Assembly (NCBI GenBank): GCA_015295945.1
Contig: DVED01000168.1
Location: 1-33,051 of the forward strand
Direction: 5' to 3'
DNA: 33,051 bases
Origin: Oscillatoriales cyanobacterium M59_W2019_021
GTDB taxonomy: Bacteria > Cyanobacteriota > Cyanobacteriia > Cyanobacteriales > Geitlerinemataceae
Numbering within the stretch: position 1 is the first letter of the stretch; every line of letters starts with the position of its first letter. The translations under genes were made by a program, and so were the position numbers. This document shows, in pieces, positions 23,333 through 31,586 of this stretch. Below the pieces are notes generated by a model that saw only the letters and a program-made list of their open reading frames with translations, made no database searches and was not told the DNA's origin.

Positions 23333-24412
23333 TTACAAGATTTGACGAATCACTTCAGCGGTGACACGATCGGTCACGGTAGCCGCGCCAATTTGGGTTG
23401 GCAAAACGAAGCGAACTCGTCCGGCTTTAACTTTTTTATCCGTTTGCAAGGCTTCTAGGATGTCGTCGGTGGCGACGCCGGAGGGAATGGCAGTGGGCAA
23501 TCCGGCTTTTTCGATCAGGGCAAATTGGCGCTTGTCGCAGGTTTCGTCCCACAGTCCCAAGGCAACGGCAATCCGACTAGCAGCAACCATGCCGATTCCT
23601 ACTGCCTCGCCGTGTAACACCTGGGTATATCCGGTCAAACTTTCCACCGCGTGTCCGATGGTGTGACCGTAGTTGAGAATTGCCCGCAATCCCGCTTCTT
23701 TCTCGTCTTGGGAGACCACATCGGCTTTGGCTTGGCACGATCGCCCTAAAATATCCGCTAACAGTGCCGCATCGATATATTCTAGGCGATCGAGGCGATC
23801 GGCTGCTTCCAGATTCTCGAATAATTGGGCATCCCAAATCACGCCGTATTTGATGACTTCCGCTATTCCTGCGATAAATTCCCGTTCGGGCAGCGTTTGC
23901 AGGACTTCGGGATCGATGAGGACGAATTTGGGTTGGTAGAATGCGCCGATTAAGTTCTTCCCTTGGGGATGGTTGACCCCGGTTTTCCCACCGATGGAGG
24001 CATCTACCATTGCCAGCAACGACGTGGGAACTTGGACGAAATGGATACCCCGCAGCCAAGTTGCCGCCGCAAACCCAGTCATGTCTCCCACCACGCCGCC
24101 ACCGAGAGCCACCATCGTCGAAGAGCGTTCCAAGCGGTTTTCCAGGGCTGTGTCGTAAATTCCTTGGATAGAGTCGAGGTGTTTGTACTGTTCTCCAGCG
24201 GGGAGGATGTGGTGAAATACGTCAAATCCGGCGGATTCCAGCACCGCGATCGCCCGTTCTCCGTAGTGTTGGAAGATTTCGGGGTTTGAGACCACCAAGA
24301 CCTTCTCGCCCAAATTTAGCGGCTGCATGCGCTCGCCCAGCCGATCCAATCCCCCCGCCGCAATCTCGATATCGTAAGATTGCTGGGGCAATTTCACTTT
24401 AATGACAGACAT
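23333..24412 (-). CDS. aroB: 3-dehydroquinate synthase
   Basis: This 359-residue NAD- and metal-dependent enzyme converts DAHP to dehydroquinate in the shikimate pathway. Motifs are [62 protein letters not shown] (a slightly longer conserved run, its Lys and Asp in place) and [13 protein letters not shown] with a zinc-binding His. The ATG at 24412 is preferred to 24463: [17 protein letters not shown] is the usual start and GGGAGA stands just before it. Confidence 0.95.
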   Translation of the reverse strand: MSVIKVKLPQQSYDIEIAAGGLDRLGERMQPLNLGEKVLVVSNPEIFQHYGERAIAVLESAGFDVFHHILPAGEQYKHLDSIQGIYDTALENRLERSSTMVALGGGVVGDMTGFAAATWLRGIHFVQVPTSLLAMVDASIGGKTGVNHPQGKNLIGAFYQPKFVLIDPEVLQTLPEREFIAGIAEVIKYGVIWDAQLFENLEAADRLDRLEYIDAALLADILGRSCQAKADVVSQDEKEAGLRAILNYGHTIGHAVESLTGYTQVLHGEAVGIGMVAASRIAVALGLWDETCDKRQFALIEKAGLPTAIPSGVATDDILEALQTDKKVKAGRVRFVLPTQIGAATVTDRVTAEVIRQIL

Positions 24413-24467
24413 TTCTCCCAACCCGATCGACGCGCGTGTGGGATGTATTGTACCCCATCCCATGATT

Positions 24468-24512
24468 TAATAGCTTATACAGCTATTAGCAATTAGCCGT
24501 TAGCGGAGTCAG
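24468..24512. repeat. Palindrome and TTAGC heptamers in the aroB-petL divergent spacer
   Basis: TAATAGCT-TATAC-AGCTATTA (24468-24488) is a perfect 8-bp inverted repeat with a 5-nt centre. It overlaps heptamers TTAGCAA, TTAGCCG and TTAGCGG. The site is between two divergent genes and could act as an operator or be another repeat remnant. Confidence 0.45.
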
Positions 24513-24577
24513 ATCGTCTAATCCGAACGGCGATCGCCAGCGTTTTTATTTTGTTCGATCGAGGAGATAAAAAAGAA

Positions 24578-24673
24578 ATGTCCGGTGCAATCACGTATGT
24601 ATTAATGTTGGGTTCGGCTACCGTTGCCGCCCTCGTTCTGTTTTTTGGATTGCGGGCGGTCAAATTGATCTAA
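24578..24673 (+). CDS. petL: Cytochrome b6f complex subunit PetL
   Basis: This 31-residue single-helix protein runs from ATG 24578 to TAA 24671. Its sequence MSGAITYVLMLG...FGLRAVKLI has the size and the basic C-terminus (FGLRxVKLI) of the small PetL subunit, which sits at the rim of the b6f dimer in the thylakoid membrane. The Shine-Dalgarno GAGGAGA (24561-24567) is 10 nt upstream. A strong terminator follows 28 bp after the stop, so it is a single-gene unit. Confidence 0.82.
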   Translation: MSGAITYVLMLGSATVAALVLFFGLRAVKLI

Positions 24674-24701
24674 CGCCTATCCGATTGGGTTTTCATAACA
24701 A

Positions 24702-24733
24702 AACGCGATCGTTCAGGCGATCGCGTTTTTTGT
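24702..24733. terminator. Terminator after petL
   Basis: AACGCGATCG (24702-24711) / CGATCGCGTT (24718-24727) is a 10-bp stem with a 6-nt loop. It is flanked by AACAAA on the left and TTTTTGTT on the right. It is built on a HIP1 site. Confidence 0.85.
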
Positions 24734-24734
24734 T

Positions 24735-24882
24735 ATAGCACTACGCATATAGACTAGGACATCTTGCCCAGTGACAAGCGATAGCGCGACGCAAATCCGT
24801 TCTGGTCGTGGGATAAAATTAACCACAAAGCCACAAAGGACATAAAGAAAGAAATTGTCCTAATTTAAGCGCGTAGTGCTAT
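24735..24882. mobile_element. 148-bp MITE-like element
   Basis: Terminal inverted repeats ATAGCACTACGC (24735-24746) and GCGTAGTGCTAT (24871-24882) are perfect. A second inner pair, TAGGACA (24756-24762) / TGTCCTA, extends the symmetry. The core has no ORF and includes ACCACAAAGCCACAAAGGAC. A further partial copy of the end (GTGCTATAG) lies at 24913-24921. Possible TA flanks hint at an IS630-type parent, which is an inference. Confidence 0.65.
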
Positions 24883-25144
24883 AGACATAGCAAAGTTTTG
24901 GCTGATAGCTGAGTGCTATAGCTTTGCCGATGGCGATCGATCTCGAAACTGCAAACAAAAAAGAAAGGGAAGTGCCACTGTTAGCATCTTCCCTCTTTTT
25001 GTTTCGGACTTGGCTCTCGTGGAGCTTTTTCCGCAATTGTTGCTGCTGTTTTCGCAGTTGCCGCGCTCGGGCAGAACCCCCTTTACCTTTGGAATTTCTT
25101 CCCGGTTTGCGGGGAGACTCCCAGCGCTTGAGTCGCTGAGTCAT
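24860..25144 (-). CDS. Hypothetical basic protein of uncertain 3' end
   Basis: The open frame is 94 codons from ATG 25144. The first 50 residues are very basic and Arg/Lys/Gln-rich (MTQRLKRWESPRKPGR, then RARQLRKQQQQLRKKL), with coiled-coil potential. After about residue 50 the frame passes through a terminator hairpin (24957-24998) and ends inside the MITE, which suggests the original 3' end has been lost or that the frame is not a gene. TAGGGAT about 8 nt before the ATG is a moderate ribosome site. It starts 24 bp after tRNA-Leu. Not recognised. Confidence 0.35.
   Translation of the reverse strand: MTQRLKRWESPRKPGRNSKGKGGSARARQLRKQQQQLRKKLHESQVRNKKREDANSGTSLSFLFAVSRSIAIGKAIALSYQPKLCYVYSTTRLN
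24957..24998. terminator. Terminator downstream of tRNA-Leu
   Basis: GGGAAG (24967-24972) / CTTCCC (24988-24993) is extended by three weaker pairs. It has a T run in the minus direction (complement of 24957-24962) and TCTTTTT in the plus direction. It can end the M48/tRNA-Leu transcript. Confidence 0.65.
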
Positions 25145-25168
25145 GGCGTTTATCCCTATCTAAAAGGA

Positions 25169-25250
25169 TGGGCAGAGAGAGACTCGAACTCTCATGACCG
25201 AAGTCGCCACATTTTGAGTGTGGTGCGTCTACCAATTTCGCCATCCGCCC
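25169..25250 (-). tRNA. tRNA-Leu (anticodon CAA)
   Basis: This 82-nt class II tRNA has acceptor GGGCGGA paired with TCTGCCC, a D-arm with GGTAGACGC, anticodon loop CTCAAAA giving CAA, an extended variable arm GACTTCGGTC, and T-arm GAGTTCGAGTC. The discriminator base is A; CCA is not encoded. Its first 22 nt are shared with the 3' end of the M48 peptidase gene on the same strand. Confidence 0.93.
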
Positions 25251-26104
25251 TTGGTTTCAGCTTTACCACTATAGCAGAAAGCACTACCGTTTAGCAAGGA
25301 TTGATAATCTTGAGAATTCGACCACCGATCGATCTCCCGCGCGCGCAACACCGGAACCGGGTGGGTGAGTTGTTCGGTCTGCGCTTGTTTGAGCATTTCC
25401 CCCAGGCGATCGTTGCTGATGTCGTCGTAGGCGCGAGCTTGTTCCAAAAACGCATCGAGATTGAGTAAGGGTGCGAGTTTGGGCGATCCTCCCGCCAACT
25501 TCATCAACACCGACATCACCACCCGAGGATTTTGGGTTGCCAGCAGTGCCGCGCGATCGCAGCTAAACTCCGCACAGCGCACCCACTCCAGCATCTGCGA
25601 CTGCAAACTTTGGGCGATGAGTCCCCCCCAGGTGGGAATTTGCCCTGCCGCCAGGGTAATCAAATTCGCCAGGGTCAAATAGACGCCGTGTTCGCACTTG
25701 AGGTGTCCCAACTCGTGAGCGATGACCGCTTGAATTTCTTCTGGCTCCAACATATCTAATAAGGAAGTATGCAGCACGACAAACGGCTGCCGTCCCCGCA
25801 TGGCAAAGGTATAGGCGTTGGGAACCGGGTTCTGGCGAACGTAGAGTTGTGGCGGTTCGAGATCGAGTACTCGCGCGGCATCTACCATCAGTTGGTATAG
25901 ATCCGGGAGTTGGCGATCGCTCACTCGCACGCTGGAGGCGATATTTTCTAAGTAAAAAAACTTTTCCCCCAACGCGCCTAATAGATTGCGAACCAACAGA
26001 TCCAAACCCGGTAGCTGTTTGAGCGCCTGAGTGGCTTGCAGGTCGAGGGGATGGCGAAAGAAATCGGATTTAAGACCGATGAGTAACGTTTTGGCGTCGG
26101 ACAT
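25229..26104 (-). CDS. M48 family zinc metallopeptidase
   Basis: This 291-residue protein has the M48 catalytic motif H130-E-L-G-H134 and the third zinc ligand E179 in CAEFSCDRAA. It resembles HtpX/Ste24-type peptidases, but the flanking hydrophobic segments are weak (140-170), so it may be peripheral. The upstream part has the family pattern PPQLYVRQNPVPNAYTFAMRG. The coding sequence runs into tRNA-Leu: the final residues GGWRNW and the stop TAG are read from the tRNA acceptor and D-arm. Transcription probably continues into the tRNA. Confidence 0.9.
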   Translation of the reverse strand: MSDAKTLLIGLKSDFFRHPLDLQATQALKQLPGLDLLVRNLLGALGEKFFYLENIASSVRVSDRQLPDLYQLMVDAARVLDLEPPQLYVRQNPVPNAYTFAMRGRQPFVVLHTSLLDMLEPEEIQAVIAHELGHLKCEHGVYLTLANLITLAAGQIPTWGGLIAQSLQSQMLEWVRCAEFSCDRAALLATQNPRVVMSVLMKLAGGSPKLAPLLNLDAFLEQARAYDDISNDRLGEMLKQAQTEQLTHPVPVLRAREIDRWSNSQDYQSLLNGSAFCYSGKAETKGGWRNW

Positions 26105-26268
26105 TTTGGGAGTTTGGGTTTGGGAGTTTGGGGTTTGGGATGGGTTAAGGAGTGGTGGTTCGCCGATCGCCGAGAACCGCCTCCATAACTTGTGCCAAAC
26201 CCAGGGCGGGTTTAGCTGAAAACGCTGTCGCCTGAGAATATCGAGATTGATCGCCCGCCCTCTAATCC
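26105..26268. repeat. murA-M48 spacer with GTTTGGG heptamers
   Basis: GGGTTTG/GGAGTTT heptamers (26107-26140) lie right behind the M48 start codon, on the opposite strand sense to the CAAACCC tracts. The rest (26145-26268) shows no gene. A weak GGGCGG/CCGCCC pairing lies near 26202 and 26253. Confidence 0.5.
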
Positions 26269-27648
26269 CTATTTTAAAGCGGATGCACTGGATTCGGCTT
26301 CGGGTTGGGCATTCACTTCCACGGGAACTCGCTCTAATTTGGCGCCGAGTTTTTGCATTTTCTCCGTCAGGTTTTCGTAACCGCGATCGAGATGCTGCAA
26401 CCCTTGGATGGTGGTCATGCCATCGGCTGCCAAAGCTGCCAGTACCAGCGCCGCCGAGGCTCGTAAATCCGTTGCCATGACCGGAGCGCCGGAAAGGAAG
26501 GGAACGCCGCGAATGACGGCAATATTGCCCTTTAAGCGAATGTCCGCTCCCATGCGCTGCAACTCGGCAACATGGCGCAAGCGATTTTCAAACACCGTTT
26601 CGGAGATCGTGCTGTTGCCTTCGCTGACAGTCAGCAACGCCATGAATTGAGCTTGCATATCCGTGGGGAAACCGGGGTAGGGTAAAGTTTCGATATCCGT
26701 CGCCCGATTTTCGCCCGGGATAATTCGCAAGCAATCGTGAGATTCGCGCACTACTCGGGAACCGATATCCCGCAATTTGGCGATCGTTGCGCCTAGATGA
26801 TCGGGAACCACCGGAGACATGGAGATTTCCGAGTGGGCGATCGCTCCGGCAACCAGGAACGTCCCGGCTTCAATGCGATCGGGAACGATCGAGTAATCCG
26901 TTTCGTGCAGGCGTCGAACCCCGGAGATAATAATGGTTTTGGTTCCAGCTCCCTGAATTTTAGCACCCATCGATCGGCAGAAATTCGCCAAGTCCACCAC
27001 TTCCGGTTCTTGCGCCGCATTTTCGATGCGGGTTTCCCCGTCAGCGAGGGTGGCTGCCATCATCAAGGTTTCCGTAGCGCCGACGCTGGGATAATCTAGA
27101 TAGATGCACGCGCCTTTGAGGCGGCGATCGACCCCAGGAATGGAGGCGTGGACGACACCGTGGTGAATTTGCACGTCCGCACCCATCGCTTGCAGACCGC
27201 GAACGTGCAGATCTACGGGACGAGCGCCGATCGCGCAACCACCGGGTAAGGGAATGCGAACATCTCCCAACCGCGCCAACAGCGGACCGATCGCGAAAAA
27301 GCTCGCTCGCAACTGGCTGACTAACTCGTACGGCGCTTGGGAATGGCTGATATCGCTGGCATCGATATCCCAGACATCGCCGTTCTGCTGGATCTTCACC
27401 CCCAACGCCGACAAAATTTGACCCATGCGAGCCACATCGACCAGAGACGGGACATTGCGCAAACGACAGTGTTCCGGACAAAGCAGCGCCCCTGCTAGGA
27501 CGACCAACGCCGCATTTTTGGCTCCGCTAATCCGAACGTGTCCGTGCAAAGGAGAACGCCCCCAAATTTGAAGAACGGAGTTTCCGGCTTCGGGGGGAGC
27601 GGAAGTTTGGATTCGATCGATCGAGAGAGTAATGGGTCGGCCCTCCAA
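26269..27648 (-). CDS. murA: UDP-N-acetylglucosamine 1-carboxyvinyltransferase
   Basis: This 459-residue enzyme catalyses the first committed step of peptidoglycan synthesis (enolpyruvyl transfer from PEP to UDP-GlcNAc). Visible are [18 protein letters not shown], the active-site Cys C138 in [31 protein letters not shown], and GTKTIIISG. The N-terminus extends about 24 residues beyond the usual start. There is no ATG: the frame begins with TTG at 27648 after an in-frame stop. A strong GGAGGG at 27641-27646 is instead well placed for an ATT codon at 27633, so the true start is uncertain. Confidence 0.93.
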   Translation of the reverse strand: MEGRPITLSIDRIQTSAPPEAGNSVLQIWGRSPLHGHVRISGAKNAALVVLAGALLCPEHCRLRNVPSLVDVARMGQILSALGVKIQQNGDVWDIDASDISHSQAPYELVSQLRASFFAIGPLLARLGDVRIPLPGGCAIGARPVDLHVRGLQAMGADVQIHHGVVHASIPGVDRRLKGACIYLDYPSVGATETLMMAATLADGETRIENAAQEPEVVDLANFCRSMGAKIQGAGTKTIIISGVRRLHETDYSIVPDRIEAGTFLVAGAIAHSEISMSPVVPDHLGATIAKLRDIGSRVVRESHDCLRIIPGENRATDIETLPYPGFPTDMQAQFMALLTVSEGNSTISETVFENRLRHVAELQRMGADIRLKGNIAVIRGVPFLSGAPVMATDLRASAALVLAALAADGMTTIQGLQHLDRGYENLTEKMQKLGAKLERVPVEVNAQPEAESSASALK

Positions 27649-27749
27649 ATTTTAATGTTTGTTTACATTATTTTGGCTCTGATTCTACCCGAAACTTGAC
27701 AAATTTCTCAATTCGTTTTCAGATTGGAGGAAAATAGTGACTCCTGACC

Positions 27750-27842
27750 CGCGCGGGGAGAGCAAGGGGGGCAAGGGGAGGATATTTGTAGCAATGACCA
27801 ACCTCAAACCCCAAACCCCAAATGACCAATGACCAGTGACCA
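27750..27842. repeat. Composite G-rich and heptamer repeat upstream of chrA
   Basis: The G-rich part (GCGGGGAGAGCAAGGGGGGC, 27752-27771) is followed by CAAACCC CAAACCC CAAATGA CCAATGA CCAGTGA CCAATGA (27804-27846). The last heptamer gives the chrA start at 27843. The ATG at 27829 opens a five-codon ORF ending TGA at 27844-27846. Confidence 0.8.
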
Positions 27843-28982
27843 ATGACCAATTCTAAATTGCGCCAACTGGCTGGAGTTTTTCTCAAACTGGGGACGATCG
27901 GTTTTGGCGGACCGGCTGCCCATATCGCCATGATGGAAGATGAGGTCGTCACTCGCCGGGGTTGGCTGACTTCGGCGGAGTTTTTGGATTTAGTTGGCGC
28001 GACCAATTTGATTCCCGGGCCCAATTCTACGGAGATGGCGATCCACGTTGGCTACATTTATGCGGGGTGGCGGGGATTAATCGTAGCAGGAGCGTGTTTT
28101 ATTTGCCCAGCCGTGGCACTGACGGCGGCTTTGGCTTGGGCGTACCGGGAATTCGGCGAACTGCCCCAAATTGCCCCCTTTTTCGATGGGATTCAGCCGG
28201 TGGTGTTGGCGATTATTGGAGTGGCGCTGTGGCGATTGGGGAAAAAGGCGTTAAAAAACCGCTGTTTGTGGGGGGTTGGGGTTGCTGTGGCGCTATCGGT
28301 CTTGTTGGGGGTCAACCAAGTTTTGGCGCTATTTTTGGGAGGTATTCTCGGTGCGATTGCCCTCAACTCTAACTTTCCCGGAACGAGAATCTCGCCGCTG
28401 TTGGGGTTTCCGCTGAGTCTGTCTCTCGCGCAAACGCCACCGACCATCATTTCTCCCCCGTTGTGGCAATTGGGTTTATTTTTCCTCAAAGTGGGTAGCG
28501 TTTTGTATGGAAGTGGCTACGTGTTGGTTGCCTTTTTGGAAAATGAATTGGTGGGGAAATACGGCTGGTTGACGCAGCCCGAATTACTCGATGCGATCGC
28601 CATCGGTCAGTTTACCCCCGGTCCGGTGCTTTCAACTGCAACGTTTATCGGCTACCAGATTGCGGGATTTCCGGGAGCGATCGTTTCTACGGTGGGAATC
28701 TTTCTCCCCTCCTTCGCGTTCGTGGCGCTGCTCAATCCCATTTTGCCCACACTGCGGCGATCGAAATGGATGTCCGGGTTTCTGGATGCGGTCAATGCCA
28801 GTGCGGTAGCGCTGATGGCGGTGGTGACGTTGCGGTTGGCGCAGGCAGTCGTGTTTCCCCCGACGGGTTTGAACGGTCTGGCGGTGGGGATTGCCGCCGT
28901 TTCCATTCTCCTTGCCGTTCGGTGGCGGGTTAACGCGGCGTGGTTGGTTTTCGGTGGCGCGTTAATCGGTGGATTGCTGTAA
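27843..28982 (+). CDS. chrA: Chromate transporter ChrA
   Basis: This 379-residue membrane protein has two homologous CHR domains (about 1-180 and 205-379), each starting with a LKLGTIGFGGPAAHIA- or LKVGSVLYGSGYVL-like motif. The first carries NLIPGPNSTEMAIHVGY and the second IGQFTPGPVLSTATFIGYQ. Ten or more membrane helices are likely. Long-chain ChrA exports chromate with proton antiport, although many cyanobacterial members are untested. The start codon lies in the heptamer array with no Shine-Dalgarno. Confidence 0.92.
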   Translation: MTNSKLRQLAGVFLKLGTIGFGGPAAHIAMMEDEVVTRRGWLTSAEFLDLVGATNLIPGPNSTEMAIHVGYIYAGWRGLIVAGACFICPAVALTAALAWAYREFGELPQIAPFFDGIQPVVLAIIGVALWRLGKKALKNRCLWGVGVAVALSVLLGVNQVLALFLGGILGAIALNSNFPGTRISPLLGFPLSLSLAQTPPTIISPPLWQLGLFFLKVGSVLYGSGYVLVAFLENELVGKYGWLTQPELLDAIAIGQFTPGPVLSTATFIGYQIAGFPGAIVSTVGIFLPSFAFVALLNPILPTLRRSKWMSGFLDAVNASAVALMAVVTLRLAQAVVFPPTGLNGLAVGIAAVSILLAVRWRVNAAWLVFGGALIGGLL

Positions 28983-29005
28983 GGCGATCGCGTTAACGAA
29001 AGAAG

Positions 29006-29069
29006 GGCGAAGCATTTGTACAAACCTTGCGGGATGGTATATTACCTGTCTCGAGCAAATGCTTTGCCC
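29006..29069. repeat. 64-bp inverted-repeat element
   Basis: GGGCGAAGCATTTG (29006-29019) pairs with CAAATGCTTTGCCC (29056-29069), 14 bp with one G-U-type difference. The core is 36 bp. It is probably a non-autonomous MITE or repeat remnant. Confidence 0.6.
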
Positions 29070-29096
29070 CTACCAGAAAACCTACACTTAAAAATG

Positions 29097-29143
29097 GAAA
29101 AGCGTTTGGGAGTCTTGCCGTGTTTCGACCCCAAACGCTTTTC
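29097..29143. terminator. 14-bp perfect hairpin between convergent genes
   Basis: GAAAAGCGTTTGGG (29097-29110) / CCCAAACGCTTTTC (29130-29143) encloses 19 nt. The A- and T-rich outer stem, with ATTTTT on the minus-strand side, suits a bidirectional terminator for chrA and the nuclease gene. Alternatively it is the 5' hairpin of a small RNA. Confidence 0.55.
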
Positions 29144-29291
29144 AACTTTACTCCTCACACTCCACTCCAGTATACATCCAAAAAATGGGTTGACAAGTCC
29201 TTTTTCCTGGAGATCGTCTTGAATGTTATTAAACGATCGTATATAAGGGCGAGCCGATCGCTAATTTGTCATCGATTGTTAACCCCGATCG

Positions 29292-30098
29292 CTAATTGGG
29301 GTTCAAATCCAGTGCTAACTGCAGCGGGGGGCGATCGGTGGTATTTTCGGGTAACGGTTCGGGATTGTCGGTAACGGCGGAACAGTACCGCGCGTAGCTA
29401 CAGTGGCGGCAGTGGTCTCCCGGACAAGGTTCCCACTCCAGATCGGTTCGCAGTTGAGTGGCGAGTTCGCCGATAGTGGCGATCGCATTTTCTCGATGTT
29501 GGGAAGTCGCCTCAAAAGTGACTTCTTCTCCGACTAAGATATACAGCAAGGTTAAGCGCTTTAAACTTTTGCGATAGCGCTGTTCCAAGGCAAGGTAATA
29601 CAGTCCCAATTGCAAGTCGATTTCGTCCGGGTCGAAGGGTTTGACGGTTTGATTGGATTTGTAGTCGATCAGTTCCAACCCCTCGTCATCAAGCCAATCG
29701 AGGCGATCGTACCGTCCGCTAATTCTAAAGTTGACTTGGCAGAAGGGAAGTTGGGAACTGATGCGTCCTTCGACCGCGACGGGACGCCGCAACTTTGTCA
29801 AAGTAGCGATGAATTCGTAATAGTAATTCTCTAAAATTTCCAGTCCGTAGTCGCGCAATTCCGGACTCAATTCGCTATGGCAGCGTTCCCAACACGTCCG
29901 AATCCAATCGATCGGCGGTTTCGGTTCGCCGTAATGCCAATCCCAGTAAATTTTCGCCAGTGCTGCGTGTAACGCGCGACCGAGAAGGGGCGCTCGGAAA
30001 AATGTCGGCGTTTTCAAACCTCGTTCGTACTTGAAATAATAGGCTCGCGGACAGCGATGGTACTCCTGAAGTTTGGTTGCACTGAGGTGATAGACCAT
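29292..30098 (-). CDS. PD-(D/E)XK nuclease family protein (RecB/Cas4-like)
   Basis: This 268-residue nuclease has the RecB-like core GRYDRLDW (D131) and ELIDYKS (D145, K147). Cysteines C16 near the N-terminus and C225, C230, C233, C239 in CPGDHCRHCSYARYC are placed like the 4Fe-4S ligands of Cas4/AddB-type enzymes. No cas gene or CRISPR array is near, so a role in DNA repair or end-processing is more likely than CRISPR adaptation. It is monocistronic, with the ATG at 30098. Confidence 0.85.
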   Translation of the reverse strand: MVYHLSATKLQEYHRCPRAYYFKYERGLKTPTFFRAPLLGRALHAALAKIYWDWHYGEPKPPIDWIRTCWERCHSELSPELRDYGLEILENYYYEFIATLTKLRRPVAVEGRISSQLPFCQVNFRISGRYDRLDWLDDEGLELIDYKSNQTVKPFDPDEIDLQLGLYYLALEQRYRKSLKRLTLLYILVGEEVTFEATSQHRENAIATIGELATQLRTDLEWEPCPGDHCRHCSYARYCSAVTDNPEPLPENTTDRPPLQLALDLNPN

Positions 30099-30559
30099 AA
30101 GCTCGACGCAGCGCTGCTCTTTACTCTACCGCGATCGGGAGGGTTTGGCTCCCCCTCATCCCCCGATCGTCCGAACCCGTTCTCTCCTTTTCTAGAGATG
30201 TCTAATTCTCGCCCGTAGTTGATTGAGAATAGGGTCGAGAATTTTCGGTATCTTTTCAGGGGATTTTCCTTGGGAAACGCTATGCGATCAAAACCTGAAA
30301 GGCTTACTCTCCCCGAGACTCAGAGCCTCGTTCCTCTTGAGTATCGCTTTGAGTATCGCTCGATATGCATTTTCCCAGCCATTTCCAAGCTTATACGGAA
30401 AATTTACCGCCAAAACGGAGATTGTTTACTGTCACAGACCCAAGCCACTGTTGAGTTTACAAAATCTTATTGTTTCTGTAAAGAGACTTCCTTTCTCCGT
30501 ACGGATGAGTTGAAATGTAAATAGAGACGTCAACGACACGAAGTTTAGAGATTATAGAG
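30099..30559. other. Intergenic region between nuclease and sulfotransferase genes
   Basis: These 461 bp have no convincing gene. Short frames on the plus strand show no family pattern or ribosome site. A perfect 12-bp tandem duplication TTGAGTATCGCT occurs at 30337-30360. Both divergent promoters must be here. Confidence 0.5.
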
Positions 30560-31552
30560 ATGGTATTAGCTAAGAAAGGAGAAGTTCAGCCTGTCGTCCG
30601 ATCCGCACCCAAACCAATCGGCGAACCCATTTTTCTGGTCGGAGCCGAACGCTCGGGAACGACGATGTTGAGACTCATGCTCTCCCATCATCCCGAAATT
30701 GCCTGGTGTAACGAGTTTGAGTATTCTGTCGATCTCATCTCTCAGACGCAAGAGTTTCCCCAACTCGATCTTTATTACGACTGGCTGGAAACCCATCGAA
30801 TTTTCCGGAACACGGGCTTTCAAATCGATAAAACGTTAGACTATCCCCAGCTTGTCAATAGCTTCTTACATCAGAAAAAAGAGCAAACCGAGAAAGCGAT
30901 CGTCGGTGCCACCGTTCACCGCCACTTCGACAAACTCTTAAAAATTTGGCCGAACGCCCGCTTCATCCACATCGTTCGCGATCCCCGAGATGTGGCTCGT
31001 TCTTGTATTGGTATGGGGTGGGCTGGCAATGTGTGGACGGGCATCGAACGGTGGTTAGAAGCCGAACGGTTGTGGGACAACCTTGCACGTCACATTCCCG
31101 CAGAGCGGCGAATTGAGGTTCAGTACGAAGCTTTAATTGCAGAACCCACAGAGATTTTAAGTCGTCTGAGCGACTTCATCGGTGTTGCCTACAATGATGC
31201 CATGCTCAGTTATCCCGAAACCACCACCTTCTCGTATCCCGACCCCAAATTGATCTATCAATGGCGGCGCAAAATGTCTGACTCTGAAGTGCAGTTAGTC
31301 GAATCGCAGGTGGGCGAACTGCTGGAACGTCGCGGCTACAAACCGAGCGGTTTGCCGAGCTTGGAGGTGTCCCCCCTCATGCAACGAAAACTTCGGTTGC
31401 AAGATAAGTGGCAACGCTGGCAATTCCGCCTCGATCGCTACGGTTGGCGTTTGTGGATTTCCGATTACCTGGCGCGACATTTGGGGATGAAGACTTGGGC
31501 AAAAGACTTGCGATTGCAGATTGGGGCGATCGACCAAACCTACGTGAAATAA
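30560..31552 (+). CDS. Sulfotransferase family protein
   Basis: This is a 330-residue PAPS-dependent sulfotransferase. The 5'-phosphosulfate loop IFLVGAERSGTTMLRLM (24-40) and the 3'-phosphate-binding strand and helix RFIHIVRDPRDVARS (about 135-150) are intact. YEALIAEPTEILSRLSDFIG is the usual C-terminal motif. The acceptor could be a polysaccharide, lipid or protein, and the sequence does not tell. The length exceeds simple domains by a basic C-terminal tail of about 60 residues (RKLRLQDKWQRWQFRLDRYG). No signal peptide is seen. It is monocistronic. Confidence 0.88.
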   Translation: MVLAKKGEVQPVVRSAPKPIGEPIFLVGAERSGTTMLRLMLSHHPEIAWCNEFEYSVDLISQTQEFPQLDLYYDWLETHRIFRNTGFQIDKTLDYPQLVNSFLHQKKEQTEKAIVGATVHRHFDKLLKIWPNARFIHIVRDPRDVARSCIGMGWAGNVWTGIERWLEAERLWDNLARHIPAERRIEVQYEALIAEPTEILSRLSDFIGVAYNDAMLSYPETTTFSYPDPKLIYQWRRKMSDSEVQLVESQVGELLERRGYKPSGLPSLEVSPLMQRKLRLQDKWQRWQFRLDRYGWRLWISDYLARHLGMKTWAKDLRLQIGAIDQTYVK

Positions 31553-31586
31553 ATAACGTCAGTACGGGATAAGACTGTTTCCGATG

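Larger units (their letters stand above)
28983..29291. other. chrA-nuclease convergent spacer with repeats and small-RNA-like motif
   Basis: These 309 bp hold a 64-bp inverted-repeat element (29006-29069), a 14-bp perfect hairpin (29097-29143) and the exact sequence ACTCCTCACAC (29150-29160), identical to the conserved core of the small RNA Yfr1. CGATCGCTAATT occurs twice (29256-29267, 29287-29298). No ORF is convincing. Confidence 0.55.

Noticed and set aside
29190-29224. TTGACA at 29190 as a sigma-70 -35 box
   Set aside because: No TATAAT-like hexamer at 16-18 nt, and no plus-strand gene follows before 30560; the nuclease gene lies antisense.
30219-30524. Short plus-strand frames of about 100 codons before the sulfotransferase gene
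   Set aside because: No ribosome site, no motif, and two overlapping frames of equal quality in the same stretch.
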